From Paracoccus alkenifer (GTDB lineage Bacteria > Pseudomonadota > Alphaproteobacteria > Rhodobacterales > Rhodobacteraceae): 64,000 nt of DNA. Position numbers and translations under genes: made by a program. Below, in pieces: positions 44,916-53,592 of this stretch. The notes below the pieces were generated by a model. The model made no database searches. It worked only from the letters and a program-made list of their open reading frames with translations, and was not told where the DNA came from. The stretch is taken from NCBI RefSeq assembly GCF_900108405.1, contig NZ_FNXG01000007.1, positions 1-64,000 of the forward strand, given 5' to 3'. Numbering within the stretch: the stretch's first letter is position 1; each line of letters opens with the position of its first letter.

Positions 44916-45565
44916 GCCGATGCCCTCCCGATGCCCAGCCGTCCGACCTCGGCGGCCAGTGCGGCGATCTCGCGCGCCGCAGGTGATCGGGCGGCGATCT
45001 CGCTGGCGAGCCGCCCGGTTTGCGCGGCGTCAGCGAAGACGACGCGCTGGCCGATGACGCTGGCGAGCAGCGGCGGATCGTAGTCAGCCAGCGTCTCGGC
45101 CGTCTCGCGGGCGATGACGGTGCGCGCGCCGCAACGGTTGAGCACGAAGCGGGCGACGAGCTGGGGTCGGTAGATGCGCGCCTCCGCAAGGAGGGCGAGC
45201 ATCTCGGCCGAGGCCCAGCCGTCGAACGGCGATGGCTGCACCGGGATCAGCACAAGATCGGCGGCGAGCAGCGCGGAGCGCATGAGACCGGCGACGCGCG
45301 GTGGCCCGTCGATGACGATATGATCGGCATCGCGGGCAAGCTCTGGTGCCTCACGATGCAGCGTGTCACGCGCCAGGCCGAGTGTGCCGAAGGCACGCGG
45401 CAGGCCCTCACGCGCGCGTTGCTGCGACCAGTCGAGGGCCGAGCCCTGCGGATCGGCGTCGATCAGGGTGACGCGCTTGCCACCCTGAGCCAGTTCACCG
45501 GCAAGATGCAGCGCCAGCGTCGTCTTGCCGACACCGCCCTTCTGGTTGAGGAGCGCGATGATCAT
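44912..45565 (-). CDS. parA: ParA-family partition ATPase
   Basis: A 217-aa Walker-type ATPase: deviant Walker A NQKGGVGKTTLALHL, LIDADPQGSALDWSQQR and IVIDGPPRVAGLMRSAL. It lacks the N-terminal HTH of long ParAs, so it is a small ParA (type Ib). It overlaps repA and the methyltransferase gene. Confidence 0.94.
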   Translation of the reverse strand: MIIALLNQKGGVGKTTLALHLAGELAQGGKRVTLIDADPQGSALDWSQQRAREGLPRAFGTLGLARDTLHREAPELARDADHIVIDGPPRVAGLMRSALLAADLVLIPVQPSPFDGWASAEMLALLAEARIYRPQLVARFVLNRCGARTVIARETAETLADYDPPLLASVIGQRVVFADAAQTGRLASEIAARSPAAREIAALAAEVGRLGIGRASA

Positions 45566-46737
45566 CGGCCACCCCCCGGCAGATCGAGAGGCAGGCGCGG
45601 CGTGTCGGCAGATTCAGGAGCTTCGGTTGCGCTTCGATCAGATGCCGGTCGAGGCGATGTCGGGGCGCCGGATGCCCTCTTCTTCGCGGCTATGCTGAGG
45701 CTTCTGGCGGTGTCGCGGATGAGGTTTTCCACATCGCGCGCGCGCTCTTCAAAGTTAGACTCTTCGTTAGACTCTAAGTTAAGGGCGCGATTTCCTGAAT
45801 GAGTTCCAAGCGTTAAGCCCGGTTTCGGTTCCTGATAGCACGAGCCTCCGGTTCCCGATAGCACGATAGTCCGGGTTCCTGATAGCACGAGGCCATCCAC
45901 AGGTTTTCCACAGGGCGCGACTGGCTCGAAGGCCAGCAGCATCCGCCCGCCAACCTCGGCCTCAACGAAGAGCGAATAGCCGGGCAGCGGCTGACGCCGG
46001 ATGATGTCGCGCAGCTCGAAAGCAAAGCGCTTGAACGGCGACAGGCTGCCGGATTTCTGATGGAGATGGCGGAAGTCGAACCGCCAACCATCACGCTGAC
46101 GGCCGCCGTGCTTGCGCACCAGGCGATAGAGCCAGCGGTCAAGGCCGCCGGTCAGGTCGAAATAGGTCCGGTCGATGGTCAGCACGAGCGCATCATCGAG
46201 AACGGCCTGGTAGAACCAGTCCGGCACGATCATTTCGATACCATCGGGCCGACCGCTACGGTCGGTGCGCTCCTGCCACTCGTTGATCCACGAGAAGCGA
46301 TGCCGACGGCCTTCGACCGGCTGGCGGATCGAGGTGGAAATCGTGGTCGATTGCAGCCGGTCGAGCGCCGCCTTCAGGCGCTGATAATCGCGCAAGCCGG
46401 TGCCGCGCCCGACATAGGTGAGGATCTCATAGGGCGTGGCGGCCATCAGCCGAGAGGTGCGAAGGCCACTGTCGCGGGCTTCGACGATCTGACTGGCCGC
46501 CCAGATCAGGATATCGGCGTCCCAGATCGTGGCCATGCCGTGATCGGGAACAGCCTCGACCCGGATGGAGACATTGCCGGCTGCGAAGTCGATCGGCGCG
46601 ATGCGCTTCGACTTGGCGAGGGAGAAGAAGGGATAGGCCATGAGATCCTGTGCGTCTCGTGGCGCGAAATCGCCGGGGAGCGCCCTGAACAGATCCAGTT
46701 GCCCACGCTCGGAAAGGGATCGACGTCGCACCGTCAT
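45562..46737 (-). CDS. repA: RepA-type replication initiator (RPA family)
   Basis: A 391-aa protein. Conserved blocks are DLMAYPFFSLAKSKRI, YEILTYVGRGTGLRDYQRLKAALDRLQST, RFSWINEW, IDRTYFDLTGGLDRWLYRLVRKHGG and SLSPFKRFAFELRDIIRRQPLPGY, which form the paired winged-helix initiator domains. The ~110-residue C-terminus is of low complexity, and its DNA carries three ~16-bp iteron-like repeats (VLSGT-type codons) and DnaA-like boxes. The element may therefore replicate as a plasmid or transiently after excision. Confidence 0.9.
   Translation of the reverse strand: MTVRRRSLSERGQLDLFRALPGDFAPRDAQDLMAYPFFSLAKSKRIAPIDFAAGNVSIRVEAVPDHGMATIWDADILIWAASQIVEARDSGLRTSRLMAATPYEILTYVGRGTGLRDYQRLKAALDRLQSTTISTSIRQPVEGRRHRFSWINEWQERTDRSGRPDGIEMIVPDWFYQAVLDDALVLTIDRTYFDLTGGLDRWLYRLVRKHGGRQRDGWRFDFRHLHQKSGSLSPFKRFAFELRDIIRRQPLPGYSLFVEAEVGGRMLLAFEPVAPCGKPVDGLVLSGTRTIVLSGTGGSCYQEPKPGLTLGTHSGNRALNLESNEESNFEERARDVENLIRDTARSLSIAAKKRASGAPTSPRPASDRSATEAPESADTPRLPLDLPGGGR
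45827..45889 (-). repeat. Three iteron-like repeats inside repA
   Basis: On the minus strand CGTGCTATCAGGAACC occurs at 45827-45842 and 45874-45889, with a one-base variant (CGGGAACC end) at 45850-45865. Spacing of 23-24 bp places the copies about two helical turns apart, as in Rep-binding iterons. Confidence 0.7.
45892..45913. other. DnaA-box-like pair next to the iterons
   Basis: CATCCACA and TTTTCCACA lie back to back, each one or two mismatches from TTATCCACA. A third TTTTCCACA is at about 45726-45734. Together with the iterons they suggest an origin inside the repA reading frame. Confidence 0.45.
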
Positions 46738-46755
46738 GAAGGAAACCGCGAGAGA

Positions 46756-47037
46756 TCAGCGGGCGTAACGACCGGCCTGCGGGCCGGACGGAAACGCATG
46801 ACGCTTGGCGGGCAGCACGGAGCCGCGCGGATCGGAGGTCGAGGTCACCGCGCCGCGTTCGGTCCAGGCTTCGAGATCGTCGATGGCATAGACGACGCGG
46901 CCGCCGAGCTTGCGATAGGCTGGCCCGGTTCCATAGGTGCGGTGTTTTTCGAGCGTCCGGGCCGAGAGGCTCAGAAAGGTCGCGGCCTCCTTGGTCCGTA
47001 GAAAACGCGGCGGCAGGACGACGGGTTCATGTGGCAT
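46756..47037 (-). CDS. Excisionase/AlpA-like helix-turn-helix protein
   Basis: A 93-aa protein starting at 47037 after CGGAGG. A MerR-like winged HTH, RFLRTKEAATFLSLSARTLEKHRTYGTGPAYRKLGGRVVYAIDDLEAW, is typical of AlpA/excisionase-type proteins encoded just upstream of repA in these elements. A basic tail follows. It may control repA or excision. Confidence 0.9.
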   Translation of the reverse strand: MPHEPVVLPPRFLRTKEAATFLSLSARTLEKHRTYGTGPAYRKLGGRVVYAIDDLEAWTERGAVTSTSDPRGSVLPAKRHAFPSGPQAGRYAR

Positions 47038-47136
47038 GATCGGGCCTCCGTGGTGTTGCAAACGGCCACTGCGGATCAGCGGCGGGCAATGACCACGGTG
47101 GCGAAGGAAGACCGGCGAGGTGCAGGGCGAAGTTGG

Positions 47137-47178
47137 GGGGTATCGAAATCGCCCACCATCAGGGGCGAAAGATACCCC
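47137..47178. repeat. Imperfect hairpin upstream of the excisionase-like gene
   Basis: GGGGTATC...TCGCCC, loop ACCATCAG, GGGCGA...GATACCCC: two nested stem segments of 8 and 6 bp separated by a small bulge. It lies ~100 bp before the excisionase-like gene and could be an operator, attenuator or replication-related structure. Confidence 0.5.
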
Positions 47179-47713
47179 TTCCGTATCCGCGACGAGAGCA
47201 GCACGGAACTATTCTGAGGGCGATAGCTCGATTTATTCTCCCCCTCACGAACGCCACCGGCATCGAAGTATTCGGGCCGGCGATCCCGAAAAGCCGAAAA
47301 GCACACAATTTCAGCTTGCTGTAAGAAATTCACCAACCGGCACAGTCATCAGGTCAGGAGAATATCGGCCCCGAGAGACCGATTTCGGGCATCTTGGAAC
47401 TGGGGGCAGTGCTCAGCCGCTCCCGCATAACCCTCGAAGACAACGGGAAGATCCCGCCGCAGCCGGATCGGGAGACACGTTTCGCGAAGGCAAGTGGCGG
47501 AGGGGATGGGTCTGCCGTCGAGCCTTCTCCAGTTTCAAGTTTTTGATTGTATTATATTTTTTGATGAAGCTGCCTCCTTCAGCTGATGCTTAGGCATCAC
47601 GAGTTTGGCACATTCGATGCCGTTAGGGGAGATTGACATCCACCCGAGGAATGCGCGCGGCACTGCTGTTTATGAGGATGGGGCGAGTAGTCTGCCTTTC
47701 TTCACGGAGAAAT
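47179..47713. other. Gene-free stretch at the backbone/oxidative-stress-cargo boundary
   Basis: I see no supported gene. Short frames on both strands lack motifs and ribosome-binding sites. The part around 47520-47600 is markedly AT-rich (T runs) compared with its neighbours, and may be a boundary of the inserted cargo. Confidence 0.45.
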
Positions 47714-47742
47714 TGATCTGCTGCAAGGTTGCGTGCGTAGAG
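47714..47742 (+). promoter_or_regulatory. Candidate sigma-E (RpoE-ChrR type) promoter for DUF2177
   Basis: TGATCT, 18 bases, TAGAG, ~77 bp before the DUF2177 start. The hexamer and spacing equal those of the other four sites in this cluster; the -10 element is one base off TAAG. Confidence 0.6.
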
Positions 47743-47818
47743 CAAGTCAAAGGCTGATATGACAGAAGGCCTCCGCCTATCTGCGGCGGTTGGACGGAAA
47801 CTGGGAAGAGGACTTCTC

Positions 47819-48223
47819 ATGCTTCAAGCTACCTTCCTCTATGCTGCAACCGCCGGGGTGTTCCTCGCTCTGGATGTGCTGGGGATCCGGTTTCTGATCC
47901 GGCCGGTATTTGAGCGCAATGTCGGCCACCTTCTTGCCGAGCCGTTGCGGCTTGGTCCGGCTGCGCTGTTCTATCTGGGATATGTCGCCGGGCTTGTGTG
48001 GCTGGTTTCCTGGCCCGCGCTGAAAGCGAATGATCCCGTTCACGCGCTGATCGGAGGCCTGATCATTGGGCTGATGTGTTATGGCACCTATGAGATGACA
48101 AATTATGCCACGCTTGCCGACTGGTCGTGGGAGCAGGTCATTATCGACGGGTTGTGGGGCACGCTCCTGACCGGGTTTTCAGCCTGGGCCGGCGTGGTTC
48201 TGCTGTCGGGGCGATTCAACTGA
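47819..48223 (+). CDS. DUF2177 membrane protein
   Basis: A 134-aa protein with four spans (LYAATAGVFLALDVLGI, LFYLGYVAGLVWLVSW, ALIGGLIIGLMCYGTYEMTNYATL, LLTGFSAWAGVVLLS). The MCYGTYEMTNYATLADW motif is the hallmark of DUF2177. These genes are often in RpoE/ChrR-type stress clusters with photolyase and DUF1365. Function unknown. Confidence 0.85.
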   Translation: MLQATFLYAATAGVFLALDVLGIRFLIRPVFERNVGHLLAEPLRLGPAALFYLGYVAGLVWLVSWPALKANDPVHALIGGLIIGLMCYGTYEMTNYATLADWSWEQVIIDGLWGTLLTGFSAWAGVVLLSGRFN

Positions 48224-48227
48224 ACGA

Positions 48228-48962
48228 TCAGCGCAAGCGCCGTATCAGTCGCAGCGACAGCGCATAAGGCAGGGCCCGTATCAGCTTCATCGCAAGGGTG
48301 AAGCGGCGTGGGAAATGGATCTCAAATCCCCGCCGTTGCATCCCGCGCAGCACGGACTCTGCCGCCTGTTCGGCGGTGATGATTGCAGGCATGGCGAAGG
48401 TGTTTCGGGCGGTCAGTCTGGTCTGGACGAAGCCTGGACAGACCAGCCGCACGTCCACACGCGGGGCCAGTTCGATCGCAAGCGTTTCGGCAAGGTTGTT
48501 GACCGCCGCCTTGGTTGCCGAATATGGCTGCCCCCCCGGCAGGCCGATGTAACCGGCAACCGAGCCGAACAGCACCAGCTGACCGCCATCGCGCAGCAGC
48601 GGCGGGCAAAGGCGGGCGACCTCAAGCATGCCCAGTATGTTCACGCGCACCATCGCCTCGGCCCGCATGGGATCGATATCCGCCACGCGACCGGGATCAT
48701 AAAGCGCGGCGGTGCAGATGATCGCGTCCAGCGGTGCCTCAAGCGTAAGCTGTGCCACCACTGCCCCCAGCGTTTCAGGCTGGGCCAGATCCAGCGGCCT
48801 GGCCTGCGCGCCGCCGCACTCCGCCGCCAGCGCCTCCAGCGCGTCGCCATCGCGGGCGGACAAGATCAGTTGCGCCCCTTGCCCGGCCAACGCACGGGCA
48901 AGGGCTGCGCCAATCCCGGCGCTGGCGCCAATGATCCAGATGCGGCGGCTCGCATAGTTCAT
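48228..48962 (-). CDS. Short-chain dehydrogenase/reductase
   Basis: A 244-aa classical SDR: cofactor motif GASAGIGAALARAL near the N-terminus, a CTAALYDPG segment (NNAG position), catalytic Ser in FGSVAGYIGLPG, and YSATK (Tyr and Lys of the active site), then VCPGFVQT. It is downstream of rpoE-chrR on the same strand, 2 bases after the chrR stop, so it belongs to that operon. The substrate is unknown. Confidence 0.9.
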   Translation of the reverse strand: MNYASRRIWIIGASAGIGAALARALAGQGAQLILSARDGDALEALAAECGGAQARPLDLAQPETLGAVVAQLTLEAPLDAIICTAALYDPGRVADIDPMRAEAMVRVNILGMLEVARLCPPLLRDGGQLVLFGSVAGYIGLPGGQPYSATKAAVNNLAETLAIELAPRVDVRLVCPGFVQTRLTARNTFAMPAIITAEQAAESVLRGMQRRGFEIHFPRRFTLAMKLIRALPYALSLRLIRRLR

Positions 48963-48964
48963 CT

Positions 48965-49597
48965 TCAGATCCGGAAGATCGGCTGCAACAGCCGCGGAAT
49001 CAGCGCGTGAAAGCGCAAGGGCGCATCGGTGGCCGCCAGGCAGATGCATGGCTCGTCCCGGCCGGCAACGGGTTGGTGGTGGATGTCGGCATGCGCCACT
49101 TCGACGTCGCCGCGATGAAAGTTGCCTCCGCTGTCGGAAAAGCTGCCTTGAAGAACAAGTGTCAGTTCGTGCCCCCGATGCCCGTGTTCGGGGACTGCCT
49201 TTCCCGGCGGAATGTACAACAGGCGCAATGAGCCTTCGCGATCGGCGGTCAGGATCTGCTGGCGGATGCCGCCGCCCAGCATGCGCCAGCGCGGCGGCCT
49301 TCCGCCCAATTCGTGCATCACGGCAGACGGAAACGGCCCAGATGCGCGCAGAGGCGGCGGCGGGGGCGGTGCGTCTAGTGCAGTCATCATCCGGTCACGC
49401 GCGTCGGGTCGCAGGGTTGCGCCTTCTGCATGCTGCAAAAGCGCACCGCCGATCATGTCGCCCGCCTCCTGGCCGGCACGGCATTGATCGCAAAGCGACA
49501 GGTGCGCGGCCACGACCACACCAAAGGCATGTGGCAAGGTGCCTGCGCGATACGCGTCAAGCATGTCGTCGGGAATATGGTGGTGGATGCTGATCAT
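48965..49597 (-). CDS. chrR: ChrR-type zinc anti-sigma factor
   Basis: A 210-aa protein with two domains. The N-terminal zinc anti-sigma domain has His ligands and the motif AAHLSLCDQCRAG (H-3x-C-2x-C). The C-terminal cupin domain has EHGHRGHELTLVLQGSFSD. ChrR holds RpoE inactive and releases it on singlet oxygen or organic hydroperoxide stress. Its ATG overlaps the rpoE stop, as expected for a sigma/anti-sigma pair. Confidence 0.92.
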   Translation of the reverse strand: MISIHHHIPDDMLDAYRAGTLPHAFGVVVAAHLSLCDQCRAGQEAGDMIGGALLQHAEGATLRPDARDRMMTALDAPPPPPPLRASGPFPSAVMHELGGRPPRWRMLGGGIRQQILTADREGSLRLLYIPPGKAVPEHGHRGHELTLVLQGSFSDSGGNFHRGDVEVAHADIHHQPVAGRDEPCICLAATDAPLRFHALIPRLLQPIFRI

Positions 49598-50142
49598 GGT
49601 GCGATTGTCCTCAGCTCATGCCTGAGACGTTCAAGGCCAAGGCGGATGCGGGACTTGATGGTGCCAAGCGGCAAGCCCGTCATTTCGCTGATGCGGCTGT
49701 GTGGAATGTCGTCGAAATAGGCAGCGCGCAGCGCCTCGGCCTGTTCCGGTGCGAGGCGCGCAAGTGCGTCTGCCAAGTGGCGCGCTTCCTGCTGCAGCGC
49801 AATGATCTGGGCGGCGTCGGGTTCCAGGCTCTCGATCTCGGGCATCTCGTCGGGCTGGGCCAGCGGACGGCGGCGGGCCATGTCGATGCGCCGGTTCCGG
49901 GCAATGCCATAGATCCAGCCGGCTGCATCCGCGCGGTGGGGGTCGAACTGTCCGGCTTTGTGCCAGACCGCCAGCATCACATCCTGCACCACGTCCTCGG
50001 CAGTGCCGTCGCGCAACCCGCCGCGGAGCATCATCGCCTTAAGCCGTGGCGCGAAATGGTCAAAAAGCCTCCCGAACGCCGCGCGGTCGCGGCTGTCGCG
50101 GACGGCGATCAGATCGCGACTCAACTCGGAAAGATCGTCCAT
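49594..50142 (-). CDS. rpoE: ECF sigma factor RpoE (ECF11-like, ChrR-controlled)
   Basis: 182 aa from the ATG at 50142 (MDDLSELSRDLIAV). Region 2 is FGRLFDHFAPRLKAMML, EDVVQDVMLAVWHKAGQFD and WIYGIARNRRIDMARR. Region 4 is LPLGTIKSRIRLGLERLR. An in-frame ATG at 50256 is rejected because the sigma-E-like promoter for this gene (TAAG at 50263-50266) would start transcription close to or past it. It directs the stress genes of this cluster and autoregulates. Confidence 0.92.
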   Translation of the reverse strand: MDDLSELSRDLIAVRDSRDRAAFGRLFDHFAPRLKAMMLRGGLRDGTAEDVVQDVMLAVWHKAGQFDPHRADAAGWIYGIARNRRIDMARRRPLAQPDEMPEIESLEPDAAQIIALQQEARHLADALARLAPEQAEALRAAYFDDIPHSRISEMTGLPLGTIKSRIRLGLERLRHELRTIAP

Positions 50143-50262
50143 CGGTTGCTGATCTTCCCCCCTGAAACCCAAAGCACCTTCATCGACCAACGGCAGGACC
50201 GTGGATCTTAGCATTTCATAGGACCTTGGCCCAACAGGCGCAAATGCGGCGTTCATGCGGCA

Positions 50263-50290
50263 CTTACGGGGGACAGTGCGTTTCAGATCA
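50263..50290 (-). promoter_or_regulatory. Candidate sigma-E promoter of rpoE-chrR-SDR
   Basis: Read on the minus strand: TGATCT, 18 bases, TAAGT. It faces rpoE and diverges from the site at 50316. This suggests autoregulation. Confidence 0.75.
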
Positions 50291-50315
50291 TTTTGACAGA
50301 AATTTTTTTGCTGAT

Positions 50316-50343
50316 TGATCCGAAGCCGATCTGCGCGCGTAAG
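50316..50343 (+). promoter_or_regulatory. Candidate sigma-E promoter of the oxidase-DUF1365-cfa-phr operon
   Basis: TGATCC, 18 bases, TAAGG, ending 27 bases before the ATG at 50370. This is the closest match to the RpoE-dependent promoters known from Rhodobacter. Confidence 0.8.
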
Positions 50344-50369
50344 GATGGCGAAGAACCAGTGGAGGCCAG

Positions 50370-51653
50370 ATGCCTTTTGACTTGACCAGAGGCTCTCCGC
50401 AGCGGATCGCTATCATCGGCGGCGGCATTTCAGGCCTGGCTAGTGCTTGGCTGCTGTCACGCCACCATCAGGTGACGCTGTTTGAGGAAGCGCCCAGGCT
50501 TGGCGGCCACGCGCGGACGGTTCTTGCCGGCAAGCGGAGCGATCAGCCGGTGGATACCGGCTTCATCGTGTTCAATCATGTGAATTACCCGCATCTGACG
50601 GCGATGTTCCGCGACCTCGATGTGCCCATCGTCAAAAGCGACATGAGCTTCGGTGTCTCGTTGGACGGCGGGCGGGTGGAATATGCGCTGCGGTCCGGCG
50701 ACGCGCTGTTCGGCCAGCGCCGCAATATTGTGGACCCGCGCTTTCACCTGATGCTCCGCGACATCCTGCGCTTCAACGCTGGGGCCGAGTCCGAGGTTGC
50801 GGCAACTCCTGACCTGACCATCGGCGCGCTGATCGACCGGATGCGTCTGGGTGCCCGGTTCCGCGCTCATTACCTCTACCCCTTTTGCGGGGCGATCTGG
50901 TCCACGCCCGATCACGACATCGGCAAATTCCCGGCCCGTGCGCTTGTCCGGTTCATGCGCAACCACGGGCTTCTTGCGCGGGGCGAGCATCACCAGTGGT
51001 GGACGGTGGACGGCGGCTCGATCCGCTATGTCGAGCGGCTGACGGCGGCGCTGGTGCGGGCCGGGGTTGATCTGCGCACCGGAACCGCCGTTCGGGCGGT
51101 CACGCGAACGGGCGGGATTGTCACCCTGAGCGCGGAGGGGGCGCAAGCTGAGGTATTCGACCACGTCATCCTTGCCGCCCATGCCGACCAGACGCTCGCG
51201 ATGCTCACAGATGCCAACGCCACCGAACGCGCGGCCCTTTCGTCGATCCGGTTCCAGCCCAATCACGCCGTTCTGCACGCCGACCCATCCGTGATGCCGC
51301 ACCGCCGCCGCTGCTGGAGTTCGTGGGTCAGCCGTGGCGATACAGGGCTTGCGTCTGTGGGCGTGACATACTGGATGAACAGGCTTCAGAATATCCCCGA
51401 CGACGATCCGCTTTTTGTCACGCTGAATCAGCGTGACGGCATCGACCCGCGACTGATCTACGATCAGGTGACGTTCCGCCATCCGGTCTTTGACCTGGCG
51501 GCGCTGGACGCGCAGGCGCGGATTGCAGAGATGCAGGGTAATCGCAACACCTGGTTTGCCGGCGCTTGGCTGCGCAACGGCTTTCACGAGGACGGCTTTG
51601 CCAGCGCCATGCGCATCGCGCGTCGTTTACTGCCTGCTTCGGTGCTGCCATGA
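50370..51653 (+). CDS. FAD-dependent amine-oxidase-type oxidoreductase
   Basis: A 427-aa flavoprotein. The Rossmann motif is IAIIGGGISGLASAWLL (13-29), followed by EEAPRLGGHARTV. VDTGFIVFNHVNYPHLTAMF is typical of the group linked to DUF1365 and Cfa genes. The C-terminus NTWFAGAWLRNGFHEDGFASAMRIA closes the FAD site. In Rhodobacter the equivalent set is under RpoE control and takes part in fatty-acid modification. The substrate here is inferred to be a fatty acyl chain or carotenoid-like lipid. It overlaps DUF1365. Confidence 0.88.
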   Translation: MPFDLTRGSPQRIAIIGGGISGLASAWLLSRHHQVTLFEEAPRLGGHARTVLAGKRSDQPVDTGFIVFNHVNYPHLTAMFRDLDVPIVKSDMSFGVSLDGGRVEYALRSGDALFGQRRNIVDPRFHLMLRDILRFNAGAESEVAATPDLTIGALIDRMRLGARFRAHYLYPFCGAIWSTPDHDIGKFPARALVRFMRNHGLLARGEHHQWWTVDGGSIRYVERLTAALVRAGVDLRTGTAVRAVTRTGGIVTLSAEGAQAEVFDHVILAAHADQTLAMLTDANATERAALSSIRFQPNHAVLHADPSVMPHRRRCWSSWVSRGDTGLASVGVTYWMNRLQNIPDDDPLFVTLNQRDGIDPRLIYDQVTFRHPVFDLAALDAQARIAEMQGNRNTWFAGAWLRNGFHEDGFASAMRIARRLLPASVLP

Positions 51654-52429
51654 CTCTCGCGGCGCGTCTTCAGGCAGGCGAAGTGCTGGCAATGCCGGCG
51701 CTGGTGACACATGCCCGGCGCGGCGACTTGCGCCACAGCTTCCGCACCCACGCCGATCATGTGTTGCTGGCGCCCGAGCACGTTCGCCCGCCCCGGTTGA
51801 TGAGGCATAACCGATTCGGGTTGATTTCGTTTCACGATAGTGACCATGGCGGGCTGCGCGGCTCGGGCACCGGCGCCCCCTGGGCCTTGGCACAGCTTGC
51901 CGCTGCCGGGCTTGCGCCGCGCCGGGGTATGGTGCTGGCGCTGCTGACGCAGCCGCGGTTTCTTGGCTACTGGTTCAACCCGGTCAGCTTCTGGATGCTG
52001 ATCGAAGATGATGCGCTTATCGCGGTGATTGCAGAGGTCAACAACACATTCGGCCAGCGCCACAGCTACCTGCTGGCCCAGCCCGACCTTGCGCCGATCA
52101 ACGCCGAATCGGCATTGACGGCGCGCAAGGTCTTTCACGTCTCGCCCTTTCAGGATGTGGCGGGTAAATACCAGTTCCGGTTCGCCCTGCATCCTGACCG
52201 CATCGCCATCCGCATCGACCAAATGGATGGCACGGGTGGCATCAACACCGCCATGACCGGGCCGCTGATCCCGCTGACCAACCGCGCAGTGCTTGCGACG
52301 GTTTTTAGTCGGCCTGGCGGCGCGTTGCGCGTGATTGCACAAATCTATTGGCATGCGCTGCGGCTGAAGCTGAAAGGTGCCGCCTATCGCCGCCGCCCAG
52401 AGCCTCCGGACCAGGAAATCACCCGATGA
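51650..52429 (+). CDS. DUF1365 protein
   Basis: A 259-aa protein, ATG overlapping the oxidase stop. LMRHNRFGLISFHDSDHG, LLTQPRFLGYWFNPVSFW and AEVNNTFGQRHSYLL are the DUF1365 signatures, as is KVFHVSPFQDVAGKYQF. It is always found with a flavin oxidase and a cyclopropane synthase, so it is probably an accessory in the same lipid-modifying pathway. Confidence 0.9.
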   Translation: MTLAARLQAGEVLAMPALVTHARRGDLRHSFRTHADHVLLAPEHVRPPRLMRHNRFGLISFHDSDHGGLRGSGTGAPWALAQLAAAGLAPRRGMVLALLTQPRFLGYWFNPVSFWMLIEDDALIAVIAEVNNTFGQRHSYLLAQPDLAPINAESALTARKVFHVSPFQDVAGKYQFRFALHPDRIAIRIDQMDGTGGINTAMTGPLIPLTNRAVLATVFSRPGGALRVIAQIYWHALRLKLKGAAYRRRPEPPDQEITR

Positions 52430-53592
52430 GCCTTGAGACACACTCCCTGAAAACCCGCTTTCTTTCGGCCCTCGAAGAGATCGGCGACGGCATCGTGACC
52501 CTGACCACGCCCGAGGGCACGCGCCACCGATTTGGCACCGCCGGCCCCGAGGCCGACTTGCAGATCCGCAACTGGCGGCTGCTGCCGCGTCTGGCGCTGC
52601 GCGGAGATGTGGGGCTGGGCGAAGGTTGGATCGCAGGCGACTGGCACAGCGAGACACTGGAGGACACCCTGTCGCTGGCCCTGCGCAACCTTGGCCTTCG
52701 GACTGCGTGGGGAGAGCCGGGGCGGTTTCAGGCCATGCGGATGCGGCTGGTTGACCGGCTGGTGCGGCTGAACAGCCTTCGCGGCTCGTGGCGCAACATT
52801 CGCGCCCATTACGATGTCGGCAACGAGTTCTATCAGCTCTGGCTCGACCCCGGCATGACCTATTCCTCTGCACTGTTTGGCGAAGGCGATGATCTGCACC
52901 GCGCGCAGGCGCGCAAGAACCGGCGGATTCTGTCCCAACTGGCACCGGGCGAAAGCCTGCTGGAAATCGGCTGCGGCTGGGGCGGGTTCGCCGAAGCTGC
53001 AGCCGGGCGGGGTCACAACGTGACCGCGATCACGCTTTCTCCTTCGCAAAAGGGCTATGCCGACGCCCGGCTGGATGGCCGTGCCGAGGTGCGGCTTCAG
53101 GACTACCGTCAGGTGACGGGCCAGTTTGACAACATCGTGTCGATCGAGATGATCGAGGCGGTGGGCGAACGCTATTGGCCAACGTATTTCGCCGCCCTCA
53201 AGACGCGACTGGCGCAGGGTGGACGGGCAGTCTTGCAGGCTATCACTGTCCCGGATGCCGAGTTTTCCGTCTATCGCCGCCGCTCCGACTTCATCCGTCA
53301 GCATGTGTTTCCCGGCGGCATGCTGCCCTGTTCCGCCATTATCGCCCATGAGGCGGCAAAAGTCGGGCTGCGCGTGCGTGACAGCCACGCTTTTGGCCAG
53401 GACTATGCCCGCACATGCCGAATCTGGTGCGAGACGATGATGCAGCAGCGCCCCCGTATCCAGCGGCTGGGTTATGATGACACCTTCCTTCGCGGATGGC
53501 AGTTCTATTTGGAGGGCTGCGCCGCTGCCTTCGCCACCGCGCGCTGCGATGTGGTGCAGGTGACGCTTGGTCACGCGGATGAGGCGGCTTGA
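52426..53592 (+). CDS. cfa: Cyclopropane-fatty-acyl-phospholipid synthase family methyltransferase
   Basis: A 388-aa SAM-dependent methyltransferase acting on membrane lipid chains. Motifs: ARAHYDVGNEFYQLWLDPGMTYSSALF is the family start (written here as blocks IRAHYDVGNEFYQ and MTYSSALF), LEIGCGWGGFAEAA is the SAM site, ITLSPSQKGYA follows, and IVSIEMIEAVGERYWPTYF completes the core. It overlaps DUF1365 and ends directly before the photolyase. It may add methyl groups to unsaturated fatty acids as in the RpoE regulon of Rhodobacter. Confidence 0.92.
   Translation: MSLETHSLKTRFLSALEEIGDGIVTLTTPEGTRHRFGTAGPEADLQIRNWRLLPRLALRGDVGLGEGWIAGDWHSETLEDTLSLALRNLGLRTAWGEPGRFQAMRMRLVDRLVRLNSLRGSWRNIRAHYDVGNEFYQLWLDPGMTYSSALFGEGDDLHRAQARKNRRILSQLAPGESLLEIGCGWGGFAEAAAGRGHNVTAITLSPSQKGYADARLDGRAEVRLQDYRQVTGQFDNIVSIEMIEAVGERYWPTYFAALKTRLAQGGRAVLQAITVPDAEFSVYRRRSDFIRQHVFPGGMLPCSAIIAHEAAKVGLRVRDSHAFGQDYARTCRIWCETMMQQRPRIQRLGYDDTFLRGWQFYLEGCAAAFATARCDVVQVTLGHADEAA

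Noticed and set aside
45827..45889. CRISPR array
   Set aside because: Only three 16-bp repeats with 7-8 bp gaps inside a coding gene; these are iteron-like.
47120..47593. Possible 157-aa plus-strand protein beside the hairpin
   Set aside because: Arg/Pro/Ser-rich, low complexity, spans the hairpin and an AT-rich end; no recognisable domain.
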